58,140 bases of DNA. Source: Cellulomonas chitinilytica. GTDB taxonomy: Bacteria > Actinomycetota > Actinomycetes > Actinomycetales > Cellulomonadaceae. Where the stretch lies: the NCBI RefSeq assembly GCF_016862675.1, contig NZ_BONK01000022.1, forward strand, positions 1 through 58,140, read 5' to 3'. The first letter of the stretch is position 1. Every line of letters begins with the position of its first letter. Positions 33,297-40,908 of this stretch are shown one piece after another. A model generated the notes under the pieces. The model saw nothing but the letters and a program-made list of their open reading frames with translations. It ran no database searches and was not told the DNA's origin. A program made the position numbers and the translations under genes.

Positions 33297-33566
33297 CTAG
33301 TGCGACCTCAGGGCGCGGACCAGCTCGTCCTTCTTCATCGAGGAGCGGCCCTCGATGCCGATCTCGGCGGCACGCCTGCGCAGCTCGGTCACCGTCCAGT
33401 CGTCGTACGAGCCGGACTCGCCGCCCTTGCGGGCGACCTTCGTGCGGCTCGACGCGGCGGCGGCGTTCGCGATGCGGGCCGACTTCTCCTTGCTGTTGCC
33501 CTCGTCGCGCAGCGACTCGTAGAGGTGCTTGTCCTTCACGCTGGGCCCAGGGTCTCGTCCCGGCAT
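33297..33566 (-). CDS. Small Rho-N-domain protein (DUF7218-like)
   Basis: 89 residues from ATG at 33566 (MPGRDPGPSVKDKHLYESL). The first half is a conserved basic-helical segment (RDEGNSKEKSARIANAAAAS), and the second is a Rho N-terminal-like helix-extended-loop-helix (DWTVTELRRRAAEIGIEGRS, SMKKDELVRALR). Such domains bind nucleic acid. Widespread as a stand-alone gene in actinobacteria, with unknown role. GGAGATGGGAG upstream. It sits between the glycoconjugate operon and the Asp23 operon. Confidence 0.85.
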   Translation of the reverse strand: MPGRDPGPSVKDKHLYESLRDEGNSKEKSARIANAAAASSRTKVARKGGESGSYDDWTVTELRRRAAEIGIEGRSSMKKDELVRALRSH

Positions 33567-33728
33567 GATCGGCTCCCATCTCCCGGAGGCGGGCCGGCCG
33601 CCCGGATCCGTCACTCCCGGCGGTGGGCCCGCTGCTGGACCTTGTCGAGGTTAGGCAGGCGGGCGCCGTCCCGCTCGCCGAGCCGGCGTTCGTCCGGTCA
33701 CCGTTCCACACGGCAGCCGACCGGGCGT

Positions 33729-34307
33729 TCAGCGCACTCGTGCCTCCGTCTCACCCCGCCGCAGCACCGACAGCTCGACGCGCGAGTGCAGCTGGTCGGC
33801 GGGCAGGACCTGCGCGAGGTCGGCGAGGACCCGGTCGCACGCCGCGACGGCCGCGTGCAGGTCGGTGTCCGGGTTGACCGTCGCGCGCAGACGCACGACC
33901 CGTTCGCCCCGGTCGACGAGGACCGCCCCGTGCGCGGACCGGACCGTCGGGTCGTCGGCCAGGACGTCGGCGGCGGTGGCGACCGCAGGTCCGGGGTCGA
34001 CCTCGAGGCGGCCGGGCTGGTCGCTGCCGGGCAGCCGCAGCGTCCCGACCGACCGCCGGGGGAGGTGCGCGAGCAGCCACCAGAGCCCGAGGCCGACGAG
34101 AACGACGCCCACGGCCCCGGCGAGCGCCGGGTAGCTCCCGGCCGTCGTCACGGTTCCGGTGTCGACCTGGACGGAGTCGGGCACGTCGGGCCAGAGGTCT
34201 GCGAGGAAGCCCTGCTGCCAACCGACCGCCGCGACCCCGGCGACGACGAGGAGGACGCCCAGGAGCAGCACGACGACACGGTCGACGGCCAGCACCGAGC
34301 GCCTCAT
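33729..34307 (-). CDS. amaP: AmaP-type alkaline-shock membrane anchor protein
   Basis: 192 residues. Two N-terminal membrane helices (about 9-30 and 60-80) bracket a short outer loop, and the cytoplasmic C-terminal part contains an Asp23-like fold (VRLRATVNPDTDLHAAVAAC, DRVLADLAQVLPA). In firmicutes AmaP anchors Asp23 at the membrane. Last gene of a six-gene operon, overlapping the preceding DUF6286 gene by 4 bp. Confidence 0.85.
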   Translation of the reverse strand: MRRSVLAVDRVVVLLLGVLLVVAGVAAVGWQQGFLADLWPDVPDSVQVDTGTVTTAGSYPALAGAVGVVLVGLGLWWLLAHLPRRSVGTLRLPGSDQPGRLEVDPGPAVATAADVLADDPTVRSAHGAVLVDRGERVVRLRATVNPDTDLHAAVAACDRVLADLAQVLPADQLHSRVELSVLRRGETEARVR

Positions 34308-34879
34308 CGCAGATCGCCCCCGGCGCGCAGGCCCGCCGACACGCGGGTCACCACGCGGATCGACAGCGGTGTGGTCAGGGGTGCGAGTCGCTCGGTCACG
34401 GCAGCGCGCACCGCGTCGGCCACGTCGTCGCCGTCGAGCGTGGTCACGGTGACCGTCACCGACTTCCGGCTCGCCGCGGCCCGGGCCGACAGGACGGCGT
34501 CCACGTCGTCCGCGGCCGAGGCCGCGAGCCGGGCCACGTCACCGATGCCGATCGTCGTGCCCGCCGACGAGGTGACCGGCAGCCGGGTGCGCACGCGCCG
34601 GCCCAGCGCGATCACGACGAGCCAGAGGCCCAGCAGGGCGACGACGATGCCCACCGCGGTCACGGCCGCGGAGGGAGCGATGCCGTCGGCGCTGTCGACG
34701 ACGGGTGGGATCCACGGCTCGCCGTCGACGACCTCCCCGGCCACGAGGGCCTCCCGGACGACGAGCACGCCGAGCGCGACCACCAGCAGCGCGAGGGCGA
34801 TGCTCCACCACGCCACGCGCCCGGCACGGGTCGCCGTGCTCGCGGGCGCGAAGCCGCGCGCCGTCTCCACGGTCGTCAT
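34304..34879 (-). CDS. DUF6286-type membrane protein of the Asp23 cluster
   Basis: 191 residues with two membrane helices (about 22-44 and 72-92) and a cytoplasmic domain (residues 100-190: GIGDVARLAASAADDVDAVL, then VTVTVTTLDGDD and TTPLSIRVVTRV) that repeats the strand-helix layout of Asp23/AmaP domains. Matches the DUF6286 group found in actinobacterial Asp23 operons. Overlaps both flanking genes by 4 bp, so production is coupled. Presumably a second membrane partner for the Asp23 proteins. Confidence 0.8.
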   Translation of the reverse strand: MTTVETARGFAPASTATRAGRVAWWSIALALLVVALGVLVVREALVAGEVVDGEPWIPPVVDSADGIAPSAAVTAVGIVVALLGLWLVVIALGRRVRTRLPVTSSAGTTIGIGDVARLAASAADDVDAVLSARAAASRKSVTVTVTTLDGDDVADAVRAAVTERLAPLTTPLSIRVVTRVSAGLRAGGDLR

Positions 34880-35232
34880 CGCACCCTCGCGGCGGGACCG
34901 GCGCCGGCAGGCAGGACGACGTCGCGGACCGCGACGCTCACGTGCCGCACGTCCTGACCGGCGAGGTGCTCGAGCTCGCGCCGGACCGCGTCCTGCACGT
35001 CCCTGGTCACCCGCGCGGACGACGCCGGCCAGACGATCGCGACCTCGACCTCGACCCGTGCGCGGTCACCGGCGCGCTGCCAGTGCACGCGCGGGTACCC
35101 CCGGCCCAGCGTGCGCTCGACGACGCCGGCCGACTCCTCAGGAGCGACTCCGGGCACGTCGAGGGTCACCTGGCGGGCGATGCGGGTCAGCGCACGGTCG
35201 GCGATGGTGAGCGTGCCGCGCTCGTCAGCCAC
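34876..35232 (-). CDS. Asp23/Gls24 family envelope-stress protein
   Basis: 118 residues: RGTLTIADRALTRIARQVTL near the start, then RVEVEVAIVWPASSARVTRD, DVQDAVRRELEHLAGQ and VRHVSVAVRDVVLP. This is the standard Asp23 pattern (I.d..l..Ia......GV, then a beta strand and VQ..V...ve...g). Soluble, probably assembling under the membrane. Its start overlaps the upstream small membrane gene by 8 bp. Confidence 0.88.
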   Translation of the reverse strand: MADERGTLTIADRALTRIARQVTLDVPGVAPEESAGVVERTLGRGYPRVHWQRAGDRARVEVEVAIVWPASSARVTRDVQDAVRRELEHLAGQDVRHVSVAVRDVVLPAGAGPAARVR

Positions 35233-35404
35233 GGCGACGCCCCGCGACGACGCCGGTGAGGTCGAGCCGCCCGTCGACGGCGAGCCCGACGACCGCGCCC
35301 GCCGCGGCGAGCACCAGGGCGAGCAGGAACATGCTGAGGCCGCCCACGGCGGCGACGAGGGCGAGCAGCAGGCCGGCGAACAGCCCGATGGCGACGGATG
35401 ACAT
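35225..35404 (-). CDS. Small membrane protein (DUF2273-like)
   Basis: 59 residues from ATG at 35404: two membrane segments (VAIGLFAGLLLALVAAVGGL and MFLLALVLAAAGAVVGLAVD) and a short basic tail ending GRRRG. DUF2273-like proteins regularly accompany Asp23 and AmaP. Too short for a residue-level call; the assignment relies on topology and context. Overlaps the Asp23 gene downstream by 8 bp. Confidence 0.75.
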   Translation of the reverse strand: MSSVAIGLFAGLLLALVAAVGGLSMFLLALVLAAAGAVVGLAVDGRLDLTGVVAGRRRG

Positions 35405-35414
35405 GGGTGGCTCC

Positions 35415-35762
35415 TCAGACGATGGTGTCGATGTCCTCGACGTGGATGCGGACGGGCATCGGGGCGACGGCCGAGACGGCGCGCTGCACCTGGGCGGCAA
35501 CCCGGGGGATGGGGACGACGTCGGAGAGGACGACGTGCACCTCGGTGCCCTCGTCGCCGATCCGCACGCCGGTCACGCGGCGCCCCGGCAGGTAGGTGCC
35601 CAGCTCGCCGAACCGCCCGCCGTGCAGCCGCACGACGCCGGGGACGGCGAGCACGACGGCGGCGACGACCTCGGCGGGGGAGAGCGGCTCGGGCGACGGA
35701 TGGACCGCCGCGGTGCCGAGCACGACGGCGCTCTCGCCGGTCGGGACGCTGGGCTCGGTCAC
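35415..35762 (-). CDS. Asp23-like protein, divergent member
   Basis: 115 residues. PAEVVAAVVLAVPGVVRLHG and YLPGRRVTGVRIGDEGTEVH lead into VVLSDVVPIPRVAAQVQRAV and MPVRIHVEDI, an Asp23-like core with a longer N-terminus. Soluble. Its start overlaps the stop of the first Asp23 gene by 4 bp. Its place between two Asp23 genes suggests a hetero-oligomer subunit. Confidence 0.75.
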   Translation of the reverse strand: MTEPSVPTGESAVVLGTAAVHPSPEPLSPAEVVAAVVLAVPGVVRLHGGRFGELGTYLPGRRVTGVRIGDEGTEVHVVLSDVVPIPRVAAQVQRAVSAVAPMPVRIHVEDIDTIV

Positions 35763-36214
35763 TGGACCCGCTGCTCCTGCGGGGTCGGCTCGGGCGCGTC
35801 GTCCTGCGGCAGGTGCACGTCGTTCACGGCGACGTTGACCTCGACGACCTTCAGCCCCGTCATGCGCTCCACGGCGCTGATGACGTTGCGCCGGATGCCG
35901 CTGGCGAGGTCGGCGATGGAGACGCCGTACTCGGCGACGAGGTCCAGGTCGACGGCCGCCTCGGTCTCGCCGACCTCGACGGACACGCCCTGGGAGTGGT
36001 TGGTGCGGGCGCCCGGGATCCGCTCCCGCAGCGTCCCGATCGCTCGGGCCGCACCGCCGCCGAGGGCGTGCACGCCGCTGACCTCGCTCGCGGCGATCCC
36101 AGCGATCTTGCTCACGACGGTGTCGGAGATCGTGGTGCTGCCCTCGGGGGTGACCAGCGCGCTCTGCCTGGTCGCCGGTGAGGTGGCGACCGTCTTCGTC
36201 GGGGACTCGCTCAT
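35759..36214 (-). CDS. Asp23/Gls24 family envelope-stress protein, first gene of operon
   Basis: 151 residues with a disordered N-terminus and a canonical Asp23 core: TTISDTVVSKIAGIAASEVS, GVHALG, then VSVEVGETEAAVDLDLVAEY, GVSIADLASGIRRNVISAVE and GLKVVEVNVAVNDVHLP. Closest of the set to firmicute Asp23. Abundant membrane-proximal stress protein in that family. Divergent from a sigma-factor gene, with a perfect CRP-type palindrome in the 133-bp gap. Confidence 0.92.
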   Translation of the reverse strand: MSESPTKTVATSPATRQSALVTPEGSTTISDTVVSKIAGIAASEVSGVHALGGGAARAIGTLRERIPGARTNHSQGVSVEVGETEAAVDLDLVAEYGVSIADLASGIRRNVISAVERMTGLKVVEVNVAVNDVHLPQDDAPEPTPQEQRVQ

Positions 36215-36286
36215 GGTGGACCTCTCTCGACTGATGGGTGTCAGAGAGTTGGTCGCCGCCCGTCCGTGTTCGTCACGGTCGGCAGA

Positions 36287-36302
36287 TGTGACCTACGTCA
36301 CA
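36287..36302. promoter_or_regulatory. CRP/FNR-type palindrome between sigma factor and Asp23 operon
   Basis: TGTGACCTACGTCACA is a perfect dyad and fits the CRP consensus TGTGA-N6-TCACA exactly. It lies 45 bp before the sigma-factor ATG and 72 bp before the divergent Asp23 operon. Binding by a Crp/Fnr-family regulator (cAMP or redox type) is inferred; the regulator gene is not in the window. Confidence 0.65.
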
Positions 36303-36347
36303 CCGCGCGGATGCGGAGGCCCCCGGACGGCCGCACAGTGGCTGGGG

Positions 36348-36902
36348 ATGGACGAGCAGGGGGCGCCGGACGAGGTGCTCGCCCGACGGGCGGCACTGGG
36401 AGACCGTGGTGCGTTCGCGGCGGTCGTCGACCGGCACGGGCCCGCCGTCTACCGGTACGCCCGCCGCATGCTCGACGACCCCCGCGACACCGAGGACTGC
36501 GTGCAGGAGGCGTTCGCCGCGGCATGGACCTCGCTGCCGCACTTCGAGGGACGCTCGTCGCTGCGCACCTGGCTCTTCGCCATCACGGCGCACAAGGTGC
36601 GATCGTTGCAACGCCGACGCAGCCGGACCGCCCTGCCGCTGCCCTTCGCCCCTGACGACGAGGTGGACCTGCGGGCGGTGGACCCGGAGTCGTCGGCCGA
36701 GGGCACCGACCTGCTCGAGGCGCTGCACCGGGCGCTGCGCGAGCTTCCGTCGGGACAACGCTCGACGTGGCTGCTCCGGGAGGTGGAAGGTCTGACCTAC
36801 GACCAGATCGCCGAGGTGTCCGGCACGACGGCGAGCACGGTGCGCGGGCAGCTCCACCGGGCCCGCGCGCACCTGATCCGGCGGATGGAGGCGTGGCGAT
36901 GA
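36348..36902 (+). CDS. RNA polymerase sigma factor, ECF type
   Basis: 184 residues from ATG at 36348. Region 2 reads VDRHGPAVYRYARRMLDDPR, DTEDCVQEAFAAAWTSLPHF, then FEGRSSLRTWLFAITAHKVRS. Region 4 reads LLREVEGLTYDQIAEVSGTT, ASTVRGQLHRARAHL. No anti-sigma gene follows; instead the stop overlaps an Asp23-like gene by 4 bp. Divergent from the Asp23 operon, so that operon is a likely target. The CRP-type site sits in its promoter region. Confidence 0.92.
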   Translation: MDEQGAPDEVLARRAALGDRGAFAAVVDRHGPAVYRYARRMLDDPRDTEDCVQEAFAAAWTSLPHFEGRSSLRTWLFAITAHKVRSLQRRRSRTALPLPFAPDDEVDLRAVDPESSAEGTDLLEALHRALRELPSGQRSTWLLREVEGLTYDQIAEVSGTTASTVRGQLHRARAHLIRRMEAWR

Positions 36903-37345
36903 ACGGGGAGCAGATCCTCGACCAGGCCACCCGCACGTTGCGCGAGCACACCGACGCCGGCTGGGTCGCCCTGCGCGACGACGTCGTCGCCGCCGCGGTC
37001 CGCGCCTTTCGCGCGTCCGCCCCGGTCCGAGGCCGGCTGCCCGACGGCGAGCTGTGGGTCGCGTCCGCCGTGCTCGTCGCCCACGTCCGCACCGCGCTGT
37101 CGTCGATCGACCACGCCGGGGCGCTGCGGATCACCTGCACCACGACACCCGACGACCAGCTCGACCGCGTCACCGTCGAGATCGTCGCGCTGTACGGCAC
37201 CCCCCTGGTCCCTCTGGCCGGACGTGTCCGTGCGGTCGCCGCGCAGGCCGTCGCGGAGAGCCTCGGCCTCACCACCCCTCCGGTCGACCGCGTCGTCGTC
37301 GACGTGTCCGTCGGCGACGTGACCGCCGACCCCCGCCGGCTGTAG
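36899..37345 (+). CDS. Asp23-like protein coupled to the sigma factor
   Basis: 148 residues. N-terminal helices (ILDQATRTLREHTDAGWVAL) lead to an Asp23-like second half (ALRITCTTTPDDQLDRVTVE, IVALYGTPLVPLAGRVRAVA, VDRVVVDVSVGDV), where the closing strand V..V.V.VGDV matches the NVAVNDV strand of the Asp23 proteins across the promoter. Occupies the position where an anti-sigma gene often lies, but lacks the HxxxCxxC motif and membrane helix. It may regulate the sigma factor or join the Asp23 assembly. Confidence 0.7.
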   Translation: MNGEQILDQATRTLREHTDAGWVALRDDVVAAAVRAFRASAPVRGRLPDGELWVASAVLVAHVRTALSSIDHAGALRITCTTTPDDQLDRVTVEIVALYGTPLVPLAGRVRAVAAQAVAESLGLTTPPVDRVVVDVSVGDVTADPRRL

Positions 37346-37362
37346 CCTGATCAAGCCACCGG

Positions 37363-38442
37363 TCACGGGCTCACGAGCACCTTGCCGGAGCTGTCGGCGG
37401 CGGCGCGCTCGAACGCGGTGGCGACCTCGTCGAGCGGGTAGGTCGCCGAGACGATCTCCGAGACGGGCAGGGCCCCGTCGCCGGCGATCGCGATCGACGT
37501 CTCGATGTCGGCCTCGGTGTAGGCGGCGCAGCCCTGCACGCGGAGCTCGCGGTCCTGGATGTTCGGCAGGTCGAGCGACCCCGGGCGGGGAGGCACCCCG
37601 ACGATCAGGAGCGTGCCCGCCCGGCGCAGCAGCCCGACCGCCTGGGCGAGCGACCGCTCGTTGGCGACGCAGTCGAACACCACGTCCGCCGGCCCGCCGA
37701 GCGCCGCGACCACCTGGTCGTCCGCGTCCGTCGCGTTCGCCACGGCTCCACCGGCGGCACCGATGCGCACGGCGCGATCGATCTTCGACTGCTCCATGTC
37801 GGTGACCACCACGGCGGCCGCCCCGGCGCGCAGCGCTGCGACCACGCACAGGACCCCGATCGTGCCGGCGCCGAGCACGACGACCCGTGCGTCGGTGAGG
37901 TCACCGGCGACGCGTGCGGCGTGGACCGGTGTCGCGAGGCACTCGACGAGCGCGGCGGCCTCGTCGCTGAGGGCGTCGGGCACCGCGTACAGGTTGCTCT
38001 GCGGTGCGACGAAGTAGTCGGCCATGGCGCCGGAGAGCTCGCGGGACGGGTCGCACCCGATCCAGCGGAGCGTCTCGCACGCGTTGGTGCGTCCGGCCGC
38101 GCAGTTGAGGCAGGTACCGCACGCCACGTTGGGCTTGAGCAGCACGCGCTGCCCGGGGGCGAACCGGTCGGCACCAGGACCTGTGGCGGCGACGACGCCC
38201 GTGGCCTCGTGCCCGGGCACGTAGGGGGCCGTGAGGAACGGGTGGTGGCCGGCGACGGCGTGCGTGTCCGAGCCGCAGATCCCGACGAGGGTGCTGCGGA
38301 CCAGGACCTCCCCGGCGGCGGGGACCGGGACGTCGGCGCCCTCCACCCGGACGCCGACGGACGGCCCGGCGACGGCCCGGCGCATCGTGCCGGAGGTCGT
38401 CTCGAGCTCGCGGGTCGTCGCGTTGCTGTCCTTCGTGATCAT
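37363..38442 (-). CDS. Zinc-dependent alcohol (polyol) dehydrogenase
   Basis: 359 residues of the medium-chain dehydrogenase family. Catalytic-zinc region GICGSDTHAV, then GHEATG; four structural-zinc cysteines in ACGTCLNCAAGRTNACETL; Rossmann loop VVLGAGTIGVLCV. A strong AGGAGGA 5-6 bases before the ATG fixes the start. Oxidises a sugar alcohol, probably to a ketose; sorbitol- or threonine-dehydrogenase-like. Third gene of an operon after the polyol permease and PfkB kinase. Confidence 0.9.
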   Translation of the reverse strand: MITKDSNATTRELETTSGTMRRAVAGPSVGVRVEGADVPVPAAGEVLVRSTLVGICGSDTHAVAGHHPFLTAPYVPGHEATGVVAATGPGADRFAPGQRVLLKPNVACGTCLNCAAGRTNACETLRWIGCDPSRELSGAMADYFVAPQSNLYAVPDALSDEAAALVECLATPVHAARVAGDLTDARVVVLGAGTIGVLCVVAALRAGAAAVVVTDMEQSKIDRAVRIGAAGGAVANATDADDQVVAALGGPADVVFDCVANERSLAQAVGLLRRAGTLLIVGVPPRPGSLDLPNIQDRELRVQGCAAYTEADIETSIAIAGDGALPVSEIVSATYPLDEVATAFERAAADSSGKVLVSP

Positions 38443-38507
38443 GGAGTCCTCCTGCGTCGAGAGTGTCGGGTGCCCGGCGGCTGCCGTGCCCGGGGTCTGG
38501 CTGGTCG

Positions 38508-39431
38508 TCATGCGGTCGCTCCGGTGAGCGCGGCGGTGTCCGGCAGGTCGGCCCCTCGGCGCGACACCGTCACGGCCGCCGCCCGCGCGGCCCACGAGAG
38601 CACCGGCGCGAGCCGCGCCGGAGGGGCGACCCGCAGGCTCCGTCGGCCGGAGGCGCCGAGCAGGCCGCCGGTGCCGAGGCGGGCGAGGAGCGCGGCCATG
38701 AAGGAGTCCCCGGCGCCGACGGTGTCGGCGACGTCGACCGGATGGGGCGGCGACTCGACGACGCCGTGCGGCGTGACCGCGACAGCTCCGCGCGCGCCCA
38801 GCGTGACCACGACGAGCGCGGGCCCGACCGTGAGCCATCGGTACGCGACGTCGACGGGGTCGCGGTCGGGGTACAGCCACGCGACGTCGTCCTCGCTCGC
38901 CTTCACCACGTCGCTGAGGGCGACGAGCCTCTCGACGGCGGGCACGGCGACCTCGCGCGGGCCCATCAACCCCGGCCGGACGTTCGGGTCGTAGCTCACG
39001 GTCGAGCCGCCCCGCAGCGATGCGACGAGCGCGTGCACCGCCTCGGCGCCGGGCTGCACGACCGTCGCGAGGGACCCTGTGTGCACGTGCGTGGGGCGCC
39101 ACGGCGACGCACCCACCCGGTCGAGCGCCCACGCGACGTCGAGCTCGTACTCGGCCGCTCCGTGCTCGTCGAGGGCGGCGCGGGCCGTCGACGTGGGTCC
39201 GTCGGTGACCTCAAGACGGACCCCGGCCGAGGCGAGGTGCCGACGCAGCAGGTCACCGTCGTGGTCCCGGCCCAGCTGGGTCCGGAGCGTGACGTCCGCG
39301 CCGAGCCGCCCCAGCCCCAGCGCCACGTTGGCCGGGCTGCCGCCGGGGTGGCGCTCCACGCTGCCGTCCGGTCGCTCGATCACGTCGACCACCGACTCGC
39401 CGACCACCAGGTGGGTCGTCCGCGCGCTCAT
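38508..39431 (-). CDS. PfkB-family sugar kinase (fructokinase-like)
   Basis: 307 residues. PfkB signature 1 is HPGGSPANVALGLGRLGADV (about 28-47), and signature 2 is the anion-hole/catalytic loop DTVGAGDSFMAALLARLG with the base Asp near 254. SYDPNVRPGLM and VVTLGARGAV complete the ribokinase fold. Expected to phosphorylate the ketose formed by the polyol dehydrogenases. ATGA overlap with the permease gene. Confidence 0.92.
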   Translation of the reverse strand: MSARTTHLVVGESVVDVIERPDGSVERHPGGSPANVALGLGRLGADVTLRTQLGRDHDGDLLRRHLASAGVRLEVTDGPTSTARAALDEHGAAEYELDVAWALDRVGASPWRPTHVHTGSLATVVQPGAEAVHALVASLRGGSTVSYDPNVRPGLMGPREVAVPAVERLVALSDVVKASEDDVAWLYPDRDPVDVAYRWLTVGPALVVVTLGARGAVAVTPHGVVESPPHPVDVADTVGAGDSFMAALLARLGTGGLLGASGRRSLRVAPPARLAPVLSWAARAAAVTVSRRGADLPDTAALTGATA

Positions 39432-40729
39432 CGGCTGGCCAGCACGGGCTCGGGAGCGGCGGTGACGGAGACCTCGAGCGGGCGCCGGCGCTCGACGATC
39501 CCGGGCTGCGGCGGGTGGATGAACAGCGTGACCACGGCGCCGACCACGTAGAGCCCGGCGTACGCCCAGCACACGCCGGCGACGCCGACGGACGGGAGCA
39601 GCACGGTCGCGATGGCCGGGCCGAGGAACGTCGACATGCCTGCGGCGAGGTTGTGCGCCGAGACCGCCGCGCCACGGTGCTCCGGGGCGAGCGCCGGGAA
39701 GATCGCGCCCATCGGGACGAACGCGGAGACGGCGATCCCGAGCACGACGGCGGCCGCGACCATCGCGCCCATGTTGGCGCCGAGCACCTGCGGCACGTAG
39801 AGGAACGCGAGCGTCGCCGCGGCGCACCCGAGGCAGCCGTACCAGCGCATCTGACGCATCCAGCCGAAGCGGTCGCCGATCCGACCCCAGATCACGTTCG
39901 TGAAGATGGTGACCGCGAACATCACGCCCCACAGGCGCATCCACTCCGTGACGTCGAACCAGTCCTGGCCGTCCCCGCTCTGGCCGGTGAGGTACAGCGG
40001 CATGATGACCGGGAAGCCGAACAGCGTCAGGTTGCAGATGACGCGGACCACGGCGGCGAGCAGGATCTGCCGGTTCTCGCCCAGGATCGTGGCTCCGCGG
40101 GCCAGCTCGCGCAGCTTCGCCCGGCTGTCGAGGGCGCTCGCACGGGCTTTCGCCCCGACGTTGCGCGGCACGAGCAGGACGCAGATCAGCACGCCCGCGG
40201 CGACCCACGGGAGCGCCAGCCAGAGGGTGCCGTTCTCGCCGAACAGCGGGATCAGCACGCTCGGCAGGTACGTGCCGAGCACGCCGATGCCGATGGAGTA
40301 CGCCGCCCAGTACCAGCCCATCGCGGAGGCCAGCTTCGCGGGCTGGACGGACTGCGCGATGAGGACGACGAACGCGTAGATGAACAGCGGGTACGCGACC
40401 GCCCGGGCGCCGTACAGCACCAGGATGAGCGGCAGGCTGCCCGAGCCCAGGCCGACGGTCAGGAACAGCACCTGCAGCCCGATCCACAGGATCCCGCCCG
40501 TGAGCATGGCCCGGCGGGCGCCGAACATCTCGGCGAGCACCCCCGAGGACCAGGCGGAGATCGCGGCGACGAGCCCGTAGACGGAGAAGACGAGGCCCGC
40601 GTCGACCTGGGTGTAGCCGAGGTCGACGAGGTACTTGGACAGGAACGTCAGCTCGAACCCGTCGCCCGCCATGAACAGGGCGATCGCGACGTAGCCGAAC
40701 AGGAGCTTGCGTGGAATGCCGAGGACCAT
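39428..40729 (-). CDS. MFS polyol permease (RbtT/DalT/CsbX-like)
   Basis: 433 residues with 12 membrane segments. The N-terminus (GYVAIALFMAGDGFELTFLS, then LVFSVYGLVAAISAWSSGVL) is typical of the ribitol/arabitol permease group, and a cytoplasmic loop divides the halves. ATG at 40729 is supported by GAGAGG. Proton-coupled import of a sugar alcohol is inferred. First gene of the permease-kinase-dehydrogenase operon, divergent from an AraC regulator. Confidence 0.9.
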   Translation of the reverse strand: MVLGIPRKLLFGYVAIALFMAGDGFELTFLSKYLVDLGYTQVDAGLVFSVYGLVAAISAWSSGVLAEMFGARRAMLTGGILWIGLQVLFLTVGLGSGSLPLILVLYGARAVAYPLFIYAFVVLIAQSVQPAKLASAMGWYWAAYSIGIGVLGTYLPSVLIPLFGENGTLWLALPWVAAGVLICVLLVPRNVGAKARASALDSRAKLRELARGATILGENRQILLAAVVRVICNLTLFGFPVIMPLYLTGQSGDGQDWFDVTEWMRLWGVMFAVTIFTNVIWGRIGDRFGWMRQMRWYGCLGCAAATLAFLYVPQVLGANMGAMVAAAVVLGIAVSAFVPMGAIFPALAPEHRGAAVSAHNLAAGMSTFLGPAIATVLLPSVGVAGVCWAYAGLYVVGAVVTLFIHPPQPGIVERRRPLEVSVTAAPEPVLASR

Positions 40730-40836
40730 GGGAACGCCTCTCGTCACGGGGGCCGACGGGCGGGTGAGCCCTGGTCGTCCGCCTCGATTGCCGGTGACTC
40801 AGCGTCGCGTCGGGACGGTCCGCGATCTAGCGCCCG

Positions 40837-40852
40837 CCAGCGCCGCCGCTGG
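40837..40852. promoter_or_regulatory. Inverted repeat between MFS operon and AraC regulator
   Basis: CCAGCG-CCGC-CGCTGG is a perfect 6-bp inverted repeat in the 179-bp divergent intergenic region. It is a candidate operator for either promoter, but AraC proteins usually bind direct repeats and GC-rich dyads arise by chance here. Confidence 0.25.
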
Positions 40853-40908
40853 TACTTTCTTGCGCCGCCGACCCGTCCGAGCAGGTTCGCGATGCCCCGA
40901 CCGGCGAC

